Shown here: one piece after another, positions 1 through 5,148 of the stretch
Numbering within the stretch: the first letter of the stretch is position 1
Layout: each line of letters opens with the position of its first letter
DNA from: JBBTXL01 sp038062295
Lineage (GTDB): Bacteria > Patescibacteriota > Minisyncoccia > GWC2-36-17 > WO2-46-25
NCBI GenBank assembly: GCA_038062295.1
Contig: JBBTXL010000011.1
Span: forward strand, 1-8,771
Direction of reading: 5' to 3'
Length of the DNA: 8,771 bases
Position numbers and translations under genes: made by a program
The notes under the pieces: model-generated
Seen by the model: the letters and a program-made list of their open reading frames with translations, nothing else
Told to the model about the DNA's origin: nothing
The model's database searches: none

Positions 1-47
1 AGAGATATTTTCTGTCGTTTTTCGGAGCACGAAATTGCATCCGAACA

Positions 48-1202
48 TTACAGAGTGAATGCCGAGAATGCGTTGATAAGTCCCGCGCCGTATATGATAT
101 CCTCTCCGGCAACACCAAGGTCGGTTGCCGTTGCTTTGAGTTTACTGGCAACTTCCGCTGGATCCCACACACCATTCCCGTTCACATCAGACGCTCCCAC
201 CGCGCGTTTGAGTACCAACGCAACTGCGCCCGCAACATGCGGCGTCGCCATGGATGTGCCGCTTAACGTTGCATACCGCGTTCCTTTATATGCTGAATAA
301 ATATTTACGCCGGGTGCCGCAACATCCACTTCAACGCCGCGGCTGGACCAATACGGTGCGGCATTCGTACTATCGGTTGCCGCAACCGCAATGCTTTCGG
401 AATACGCGGCCGGGTACAGCACAGCGCCACCATCGTTGCCGGCTGCCGCAACCACGACCACACCTGCGTTGTATGCGCGCGCAACCGCATCATGCAGGAG
501 CGCACTGTCGGCGCCCGTACCAAGACTCATGTTGATAACACGCATGCCGTGCGTCGTCGCCCAATCAATACCCTCAATGACATCCGAGAGGTATCCCGAC
601 CCGCGCCGGTCAAGTACTTTAATAGCGTACAGATCAACCGCCGATGCGGCGCCAACCACGCCTGCGGTGTTGTTTACCGCGCCAATAATCCCCGCAACAT
701 GCGAACCGTGCCCGTTATCGTCGTTGTAACTGGACGTGTATGACACGGCGCTCATGCCGCCTTTGATATTCGCCTTGAGGTCGGGGTGCGATGTACTCAC
801 ACCGGTATCAATGATACCAACCTTTATGCCTGCACCCGCCTCACCGGACGCCAAAACTTTTTCGGCATCAATGCGGTCAATGCCCCAGGGAAGCGTTTGG
901 GCGAGCGCCTCCACAACAATATCGTCCTCTACCCGTACAACCTTGGGGTTTGCCAATAATCGCGCTTCCACGGCAAGGTCGGCAACCACAACACTGTGGC
1001 CGCTCCGCATCTGCTTCACCCGCATTCCACGCGCCTTCGCAACAATGTCCATCTTTTCGGCATCGGAAACGCCATCCTGAAACACAATGATTTTACGCGC
1101 CGGCAGTGCGCCATCGTCGTCGGCAGCCGCAACACCCAGCACACCGACACAAAACACACTGATAAGAAAAACCGCTGTAATCCTAAGAAAAAATGATTTC
1201 AT
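48..1202 (-). CDS. Secreted subtilisin-family (S8) serine protease with I9-type propeptide
   Basis: This 384-residue protein is predicted to be an exported endopeptidase made as a zymogen. Residues 1-27 form a signal peptide (MKSFFLRI, hydrophobic core, then GVAAA). Residues about 36-99 read as an I9-type propeptide/inhibitor, with KIIVF at its start and NPKVVRVEDD near its end. The catalytic domain follows: Asp132 in GIIDTGV, His165 in NGHGSHVAG, oxyanion Asn256 in AAAGNDG and Ser317 in SGTSMATPHVAG. The complete triad argues for an active enzyme. An insert at 339-350 (DVNGNGVWDPAE) matches an EF-hand calcium loop. The protein ends shortly after YGAGLINA, with no cell-wall sorting signal or C-terminal membrane segment, so it is probably released. 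The start is fixed by the signal peptide. The ribosome site is poor (AGG only two bases upstream) and I could not assign a good promoter. The gene is divergent from the 95-residue orphan gene. Confidence 0.95.
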   Translation of the reverse strand: MKSFFLRITAVFLISVFCVGVLGVAAADDDGALPARKIIVFQDGVSDAEKMDIVAKARGMRVKQMRSGHSVVVADLAVEARLLANPKVVRVEDDIVVEALAQTLPWGIDRIDAEKVLASGEAGAGIKVGIIDTGVSTSHPDLKANIKGGMSAVSYTSSYNDDNGHGSHVAGIIGAVNNTAGVVGAASAVDLYAIKVLDRRGSGYLSDVIEGIDWATTHGMRVINMSLGTGADSALLHDAVARAYNAGVVVVAAAGNDGGAVLYPAAYSESIAVAATDSTNAAPYWSSRGVEVDVAAPGVNIYSAYKGTRYATLSGTSMATPHVAGAVALVLKRAVGASDVNGNGVWDPAEVASKLKATATDLGVAGEDIIYGAGLINAFSAFTL

Positions 1203-1278
1203 TACCTGAAAAACTTAATAATAATACTGTTTTCTGTATGGTAGCATACTCTTTCAAGAAAACAAGTCGGCGCGGCGG

Positions 1279-1307
1279 TTGACAATGTGCTGTGTTTTTT
1301 GTATTAT
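1279..1307 (+). promoter_or_regulatory. Sigma-70-type promoter of the 95-residue orphan gene
   Basis: A perfect -35 hexamer TTGACA (1279-1284) is followed by a 17-base spacer and TATTAT (1302-1307), five of six matches to the -10 consensus. The start point would be near 1314, leaving a leader of about 39 bases before the GTG start. It is one of the two best promoters in the window and drives the only plus-strand gene. Confidence 0.8.
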
Positions 1308-1338
1308 ACTCACCAGATTTGCACCTTAACCCTTTCAC

Positions 1339-1346
1339 AGAAAGGA
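1339..1346 (+). promoter_or_regulatory. Ribosome binding site that decides a GTG start
   Basis: AGAAAGGA ends six bases before the GTG at 1353. The next in-frame ATG (1368) has no comparable site, and the in-frame ATG at 1287 lies inside the promoter spacer, so GTG 1353 is the best-supported start. Confidence 0.65.
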
Positions 1347-1352
1347 CATGGC

Positions 1353-1640
1353 GTGAGAAAATTACCGATGGAAAACACCGTTTTGGAAACTGATGTTCCG
1401 GAGGAAACGCTCCGAGAAATCCTGCGTAGCGCGGAACATGCTCAAAAGGACGGCAGGGACTACGTCGTAACGGTGCCCGACGAAAGTCTGGACGATCAAC
1501 CGGTTATTTTTAAGATTCACATTGCCGGCAGATCCGTCCGTGCAGAAAAAGGGGCAACTGGTCTCGCCATGTCTTTTTTGGACAATTATGGGGTACGGTA
1601 TATCAAACACCGTACCAACAACTCGCCCCCGGCTGCTTAA
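1353..1640 (+). CDS. Small orphan protein, 95 residues, function unknown
   Basis: I do not recognise this family. The GTG start is chosen from the Shine-Dalgarno sequence six bases upstream; an ATG five codons later would give 90 residues. The protein is soluble, with no signal peptide, membrane segment or cysteine. The N-terminal half is acidic and probably helical (PEETLREILRSAEHAQKDGR). A likely beta-rich middle follows (DYVVTVP, then PVIFKIHIAG), then a basic C-terminal end (GVRYIKHR) and a short Pro/Ala tail. It is a monocistronic unit with its own strong promoter and terminator, convergent with uppP and divergent from the protease. The good promoter, ribosome site and terminator argue strongly that it is a real expressed gene. 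The alternating hydrophobic middle could be a small alpha/beta fold, but I cannot assign a role. Confidence 0.8.
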   Translation: MRKLPMENTVLETDVPEETLREILRSAEHAQKDGRDYVVTVPDESLDDQPVIFKIHIAGRSVRAEKGATGLAMSFLDNYGVRYIKHRTNNSPPAA

Positions 1641-1663
1641 CGCAGTACCGGGGGTTTGTCTTT
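1626..1663 (+). terminator. Intrinsic terminator of the orphan gene
   Basis: CCCCCGG (1626-1632) pairs with CCGGGGG (1648-1654). Inside this, CTGC (1633-1636) pairs with GCAG (1642-1645) around a TTAAC loop, with a two-base bulge. The stem is followed by TTTGTCTTT. The left arm and loop overlap the last codons and the TAA stop of the orphan gene. The tract ends directly at the uppP stop codon. On the minus strand the hairpin has no U-tract, so it is not a good terminator for uppP. Confidence 0.8.
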
Positions 1664-2458
1664 CTAAAAGATCAGGAAGAAAAACAGAAGTCCGGCAAGA
1701 ATACGGTACACGCCAAACCCGATGAATGTGTGAGACTTCACGACGGCAAGTAGGAATTTCACACCTGCAATGCCCGCCGCAAAAGCAACAATAAATCCGA
1801 ACGCCAACACATCCCACTGGGCAAATGAGAATGCGTGCGCGCTTTTTAAGAGGTCGTACCCCGCGGCGGCGGCCATAGTCGGCACCGCAAGTAAAAACGA
1901 GAACTCAACAATGGTCGTGCGCGGCAGGCCCAGGAGCATCCCGCCCATAATGGTTGCCGCCGAACGCGACACGCCGGGTACGATGGCGAGCGCCTGCGCA
2001 CACCCGACCGCAAACGCTTTCCAATACGGAATATCGGATGTTTTTTGTTCCCGCCCGTCCGTACCGACACGGGCGGACTCTTTCCTGCCGGCAAACAGCC
2101 ATTCTAAAAGTATCAACGCCACTCCGCCGGCAATAAGCACGCCAATGATAAGACCGATACTTTCCAGCAGCACACCTTTGATAAGCTGATACAGCGCAAA
2201 GCCGATGAGTGCCGTCGGTAGGAACGCAACCGCGATACGTTTGTTCGTTTCCCAGTCCGTCAGAAACTTTTTACAATACAACGCGACAACGCTCGTAATC
2301 GTCCCGAATTGAATAATGATAATAAAACTTTTGGTGAACTCGGTCGGGACAATAGCAAGCGCATGCGACGCCAAAACAAGATGCGCGGTGGAAGACACCG
2401 GCAAAAATTCGGTGAACCCTTCAAGGACTCCTAAGATAAGCGCATCAAAAAAATTCAT
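1664..2458 (-). CDS. uppP: Undecaprenyl-diphosphatase UppP (BacA family)
   Basis: This integral membrane enzyme dephosphorylates undecaprenyl diphosphate to undecaprenyl phosphate, recycling the lipid carrier for peptidoglycan and other surface polymers; overexpression gives bacitracin resistance in known cases. The product has 264 residues, a normal family length, and is strongly hydrophobic with several membrane segments. The first family motif is present at residues 13-26 (EGFTEFLPVSSTAH), with the conserved Glu pair, the SST and His26. The second motif is PGVSRSAAT at 161-169, with the essential Arg at 165. In both motifs an alanine stands where the family usually has glycine (SSTGH, SRSG). 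The start at 2458 is chosen because MNFFDALILGVLEG matches the family N-terminus; the reading frame extends 24 codons further upstream, but that stretch is basic and unrelated to the family. The gene overlaps the end of the C39-TPR gene by 14 bp, so the two are probably co-transcribed and translationally coupled. Confidence 0.95.
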   Translation of the reverse strand: MNFFDALILGVLEGFTEFLPVSSTAHLVLASHALAIVPTEFTKSFIIIIQFGTITSVVALYCKKFLTDWETNKRIAVAFLPTALIGFALYQLIKGVLLESIGLIIGVLIAGGVALILLEWLFAGRKESARVGTDGREQKTSDIPYWKAFAVGCAQALAIVPGVSRSAATIMGGMLLGLPRTTIVEFSFLLAVPTMAAAAGYDLLKSAHAFSFAQWDVLAFGFIVAFAAGIAGVKFLLAVVKSHTFIGFGVYRILAGLLFFFLIF

Positions 2459-3602
2459 AAATTGTATCCAGCGCGTCCAGCGCCGCGCGAGCAGACGCGA
2501 GATTTTTGTTGTACAGCACCGCTTGCTCAAACTCTTCCCGCGCGCGCACTATATCACCCTGCGCCCGGTACGCACGCCCACGCAGCACATACAACTCCGC
2601 ATACGCTTTGTTGTGATTAGCGAGGATCCGTTCGGTCAGCGAAAGAACGCGTGCATAGTCGCCAAGCGCAAGGTATATCTCCACGGGTTCGGTCTGATAC
2701 CACAGCGCCCGGAAGGGCAGCGCACCCTCCACGCGTTCAAACTCGGTACGTGCCTGTTCCCGGTCGCCCGTGTGATACAGCGCGATGGAAAGATTGAACC
2801 GCGCGCGGACATCATTCGGGTTTACCAGAAGCACATCCTCGGCGGCGCGCATCGCGTTGCGCCACGCGACATCCGGGTCGCGCTCTTCGCCCACGATCGT
2901 TTCCGCAATGCTGTACTGTTCCGGCGGCACCAGCGCCAGATATTCATGGTTGAAGTCCCGCCACAGTTCTTCAAAGTCATCGTACGAAACGCGCAGGTTC
3001 TTCCCTTCCATGGAATCGTCATACACGATTTCCCTCGCACTATCGTCATATCCTTTCACGATGCGATAGTGGGCAACATCATCGTCCTCCGTAAATAGCG
3101 TCCGGACGATGACCGGCATGTCATGCGCAATAAACTGCCGCAGGAGCGTGATGTCGCCATTCACCCGCGCGTACGGCACGAAGTCGTATTCAAGCGCCTT
3201 TCTCGCAAGCTCTTCAAGCGTCGTTGACTTGTCGTCGTTGTCACCGCGCTGATTGCGATACGGGCGCAACGCGTCGGCAAGCGTCGCCTGGTCTTGTGTG
3301 ATACCGAAATAGGAAAGCGCCATCGCAAGCGATGCGGGGCCGCAATTGTTGAATGTTTGGTAGACGTGTACGCCGTTTGTCAGAAGCTTCGCACTCGACG
3401 GTTCGGGCAGTACGGGAATGGCAGGTGCTGTCGGTTCAGGAACCGGCGCTGGCGCGGACACGACCGGCATAACAGCAACAGTGTGTTCAGATACAGGAAC
3501 TTGGGGCTGCTCATCGGCCGCGCGCACGACCGCAAGTAAAACGCCCGCCCACAGCGAGAAACACAGAAGAAGCATTGTGCTTTGCGTTCGTGAAAATATC
3601 AT
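2445..3602 (-). CDS. Exported C39-like cysteine peptidase with C-terminal TPR repeats
   Basis: The product has 385 residues. An N-terminal hydrophobic stretch (about 9-27, LLLCFSLWAGVLLAVV) ends in VRAAD and looks like a signal peptide or anchor. A Pro/Val/Ala-rich linker (34-70) follows. Residues about 78-228 form a C39_2-type papain-fold domain: Cys87 in QTFNNCGPASLAM, His178 in VAHYRIVKGYDD and Asp195/196 in VYDDS complete a plausible triad. Residues about 246-379 are TPR-like helical pairs, for example NPNDVRARFNLSIALYHTGD and the segment at 335-370. The same domain order occurs in secreted proteins of Chloroflexota and some candidate phyla, from memory of the family. No ABC transporter is fused, so it is not a bacteriocin-exporter C39 domain. 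It probably cleaves or binds peptides outside the membrane; the substrate is unknown. The start at 3602 has no Shine-Dalgarno sequence. It is the first gene of a unit with uppP. Confidence 0.85.
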   Translation of the reverse strand: MIFSRTQSTMLLLCFSLWAGVLLAVVRAADEQPQVPVSEHTVAVMPVVSAPAPVPEPTAPAIPVLPEPSSAKLLTNGVHVYQTFNNCGPASLAMALSYFGITQDQATLADALRPYRNQRGDNDDKSTTLEELARKALEYDFVPYARVNGDITLLRQFIAHDMPVIVRTLFTEDDDVAHYRIVKGYDDSAREIVYDDSMEGKNLRVSYDDFEELWRDFNHEYLALVPPEQYSIAETIVGEERDPDVAWRNAMRAAEDVLLVNPNDVRARFNLSIALYHTGDREQARTEFERVEGALPFRALWYQTEPVEIYLALGDYARVLSLTERILANHNKAYAELYVLRGRAYRAQGDIVRAREEFEQAVLYNKNLASARAALDALDTIYEFF

Positions 3603-3616
3603 GACATGTTGAGCGT

Positions 3617-3622
3617 ATCATA
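3617..3622 (-). promoter_or_regulatory. Possible -10 element of the C39-TPR gene
   Basis: TATGAT on the minus strand lies 14 bases before the ATG at 3602. No good -35 is present at the right distance. If used, transcription would start about eight bases before the ATG, giving an almost leaderless message, which fits the absence of a ribosome site. This rests on one hexamer only. Confidence 0.3.
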
Positions 3623-3652
3623 CAACCTCGTTGAAACGCCAGGAAGAATCAG

Positions 3653-3686
3653 AAAACCCACCAGCACTGTTTTGCTGGTGGGTTTT
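3653..3686 (-). terminator. Intrinsic terminator after the PP2C/DUF336 unit, possibly bidirectional
   Basis: A perfect 14-bp inverted repeat (AAAACCCACCAGCA at 3653-3666, complement at 3673-3686) encloses a six-base loop. On the minus strand the stem ends in TTTT followed by CTGATTCTT, ten bases after the stop codon at 3697. The A/T ends make it formally symmetrical, so it could also stop plus-strand transcripts. It separates the PP2C/DUF336 unit from the C39-TPR/uppP unit. Confidence 0.9.
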
Positions 3687-3696
3687 GGTGTTTGTT

Positions 3697-4233
3697 TCAA
3701 TCCTCACATTCGGGTTCGGGAAGAAAATCAAGCCTGATTTCTTTTTTTTCGTTTTCTTTCGCCCACTCTGCGTAATGGTGATACGCAAGCGCGATGCACG
3801 TATCGGCGACCATGCCTGATATCATTTTATCAAAGTACGGCTGGACGCCGGAACACGCCACCACAATACCCTGCCGTTTCACCCCTCCCCAGTAGGGAGT
3901 GTCGCCGGGGAACAAGAGGTGCGGCATGCAGTCTGTCCGGTCGTCGTTACGGTTGTGCCACAGCTGCAACGCTTTGCACCGGGCGATCTCGGTATAATCA
4001 CGCTCCCACTGCTCCTTGGCAAAACTGCGCTCGTACAGTAGCCGCGGTTCAATGCGATAATCTTCCGGATATTTCCCTCCGGTAAACATCGCGGGCACCA
4101 GGATAACTACGTGACACATCATACGCTTGAGCGGAATAGATGTGATTGACATGTGATGCAGCCCTATCTCTTCCATGGCCTGTTTGGCAACTTCTTCCGT
4201 CAGAAACTTTGGGTACGCTGGGACTCTTTCCAT
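3697..4233 (-). CDS. GlcG/HbpS (DUF336)-like protein, function uncertain
   Basis: The 178-residue product is soluble, with no signal peptide. It opens with LTEEVAKQAMEEIG (11-24), matching the N-terminal helix of GlcG/HbpS-type domains. The middle ERDYTEIARCKALQLWHNR (77-95) fits the helix of the family that carries A-KA residues. PGDTPYWGGVKRQGIVVACSGV (109-130) fits the family's GG(V/I)P-type strand followed by a GAIGVSG-like strand. The family includes heme-binding and heme-degrading proteins and proteins of unknown role encoded near glycolate oxidase. Several cysteines and histidines are present (Cys40, His41, Cys86, His93, Cys102, His105), but I cannot name a ligand. The region at 42-76 is longer and more divergent than usual. 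The start is set by AAAGGAG six bases upstream; an earlier in-frame ATG at 4278 would overlap the PP2C gene. It is the second gene of the PP2C unit, 26 bases downstream. The family call is by eye. Confidence 0.6.
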   Translation of the reverse strand: MERVPAYPKFLTEEVAKQAMEEIGLHHMSITSIPLKRMMCHVVILVPAMFTGGKYPEDYRIEPRLLYERSFAKEQWERDYTEIARCKALQLWHNRNDDRTDCMPHLLFPGDTPYWGGVKRQGIVVACSGVQPYFDKMISGMVADTCIALAYHHYAEWAKENEKKEIRLDFLPEPECED

Positions 4234-4239
4234 GCGTTT

Positions 4240-4246
4240 CTCCTTT
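4240..4246 (-). promoter_or_regulatory. Strong ribosome binding site of the DUF336-like gene
   Basis: AAAGGAG on the minus strand lies six bases before the ATG at 4233. It decides the start in favour of MERVPAYPKF over the upstream ATG at 4278, which overlaps the end of the PP2C gene. Confidence 0.8.
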
Positions 4247-4259
4247 CTGTTTTTTAGTT

Positions 4260-5024
4260 CTATGTTTGGGAATGCCATACGAGCGCCGTCGCATTATCGC
4301 TCAACCCACGCCGTAGCTCTTCGGCCCATGTCACAACGTCATCCGCAGACGCTTTTCGCGCCGCAAGATCATGCATCCCCGAATGAAACCGCGCATTGTA
4401 GCCGGTGTGCGAGGGGTCGAAGATTCCGTCGGACGCCACGAGCACCCACTGCGGATCGGCGATGGAGTAAATCTCCGGCTCGCGCGAAATAATAGTGCCG
4501 AGCCTCGCATCGCCAAGCGACCGGCTCATCTGGAGACCAATGCCCTCCTTATTGTAGACATAACCGCCGTGGCACGATCCGCCGCGCTCCTCGGCTGCCC
4601 TTCGTTCTTCCATGTTGGTCCGAACGTTGTGTTCCGGACTCACATGTATCTTCCCGCTGCCGTCGTACACGACCACAGGAGAATCCCAGAGAATTGCCAC
4701 GGAAACAATACGCGGCTCGTACAAAACAAGCGCAGCGGACAAGGTTGATCCATCCTGGGAACGATCGGTTATAAAGTTGAGGTCAGCGACGAGATTCCGA
4801 AGCGCTTCTTCGCTTTTATCCAGCGCATGGAGTCGGAATAGATCCGGAATATGTTCTGCGCAGTACCGCGCGACCGAAACGCCGCCGTGTCCATCCATGA
4901 CAGCCAGAAGCGTACCGACAACTTCGCCGGTCTTTGCAGGCAGACGGACATTCATAATGCAATAACGGTCTTCCTGATAATCCCTTGTTCCCTGCCGAAC
5001 AGCTGAAGTAATTTTAGGTTCCAT
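4260..5024 (-). CDS. PP2C-family (PPM) protein serine/threonine phosphatase
   Basis: This is a metal-dependent phosphatase expected to remove phosphate from Ser/Thr of proteins in the cytoplasm. The 254-residue product is a single catalytic domain with no membrane segment or sensor domain. The family motifs appear in order: RDYQEDR (14-20), AVMDGHGG (41-48) with metal-binding Asp44, DGSTLSAALV (91-100), SRSLGDARLG (168-176), VLVASDGIFD (194-203) with Asp199, and LSDNATALVW (241-250) with Asp243. All metal-coordinating aspartates are present, so it should be active. The motif style (VMDGHGG, SRSLGD) is close to the eukaryotic-type PPM subgroup. The start is set by AGGAGG seven bases before ATG 5024; the frame is open further upstream, but across the promoter leader and palindrome. 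The downstream partner is the DUF336-like gene. No Ser/Thr kinase gene is in the window. Confidence 0.93.
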   Translation of the reverse strand: MEPKITSAVRQGTRDYQEDRYCIMNVRLPAKTGEVVGTLLAVMDGHGGVSVARYCAEHIPDLFRLHALDKSEEALRNLVADLNFITDRSQDGSTLSAALVLYEPRIVSVAILWDSPVVVYDGSGKIHVSPEHNVRTNMEERRAAEERGGSCHGGYVYNKEGIGLQMSRSLGDARLGTIISREPEIYSIADPQWVLVASDGIFDPSHTGYNARFHSGMHDLAARKASADDVVTWAEELRRGLSDNATALVWHSQT

Positions 5025-5031
5025 GGTCAAT

Positions 5032-5037
5032 CCTCCT
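5032..5037 (-). promoter_or_regulatory. Consensus ribosome binding site of the PP2C gene
   Basis: AGGAGG on the minus strand, within AGAGGAGGA, lies seven bases before ATG 5024. It is the strongest Shine-Dalgarno sequence in the window and excludes the ATG at 5105, which lies upstream of the predicted transcription start. Confidence 0.85.
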
Positions 5038-5059
5038 CTGTATTCGATTTTTAAAGGCC

Positions 5060-5083
5060 GAAACACAGCATATGCTGTGTTTC
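5060..5083. repeat. Perfect 24-bp palindrome in the PP2C leader
   Basis: GAAACACAGCAT is followed directly by its own reverse complement, with no loop. It lies between the predicted start point (about 5087) and the ribosome site (5032-5037) of the PP2C gene, at about +5 to +28. A gapless DNA palindrome of this length is typical of an operator for a dimeric regulator. In RNA it would form a hairpin with a strained tip near the 5' end. There is no U-tract after it, so it is not a terminator. The regulator is not identified. Confidence 0.75.
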
Positions 5084-5093
5084 CAATACTTTC

Positions 5094-5121
5094 TATATAC
5101 GCCATTTCAGCGTTTTGTCAA
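5094..5121 (-). promoter_or_regulatory. Sigma-70-type promoter of the PP2C/DUF336 unit
   Basis: On the minus strand a perfect TTGACA (5121-5116) is followed by 16 bases and TATATA (5099-5094). The start point would be near 5087, giving a leader of about 63 bases that contains the 24-bp palindrome. The -35 lies within a second inverted repeat. The promoter sits just after the preceding minus-strand gene, so this unit can be expressed independently of the genes upstream. Confidence 0.75.
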
Positions 5122-5125
5122 CGCT
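5109..5125. repeat. Inverted repeat over the -35 box of the PP2C promoter
   Basis: AGCGTT (5109-5114) and AACGCT (5120-5125) are separated by five bases. The -35 hexamer (5116-5121) occupies the spacer and part of one arm. The two half-site centres are 11 bp apart, about one helical turn, so a dimeric regulator bound here would block or position RNA polymerase. The arms are short, so chance is possible. Confidence 0.45.
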
Positions 5126-5148
5126 TCTTGGAAAAGCACGCGAGCCGT

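Noticed and set aside
21..45. Hairpin downstream of the protease gene (TTCGGA/TCCGAA plus GCA/TGC)
   Set aside because: The stem is only nine pairs with a bulge, and no U-tract follows it on the minus strand, so I do not call a terminator.
1219..1231. 13-bp sequence TAATAATACTGTT repeated at 6855-6867, near the 5' ends of the protease and YCII genes
   Set aside because: It contains a TATTAT -10-like hexamer on the minus strand at both sites, but one AT-rich match of this length is about what chance gives when an 8.8-kb sequence is compared with itself. Neither copy has a good -35.
1236..1249. Short dyad GTATG-GTAG-CATAC between the divergent protease and orphan genes
   Set aside because: Five-base arms are too short to support an operator without comparative data.
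2316..3098. Long open frame (260 codons) on the plus strand
   Set aside because: It lies antisense to the C39-TPR and uppP genes, which have clear family motifs. Its composition is that of a shadow frame, rich in Arg and His, with no recognisable domain.
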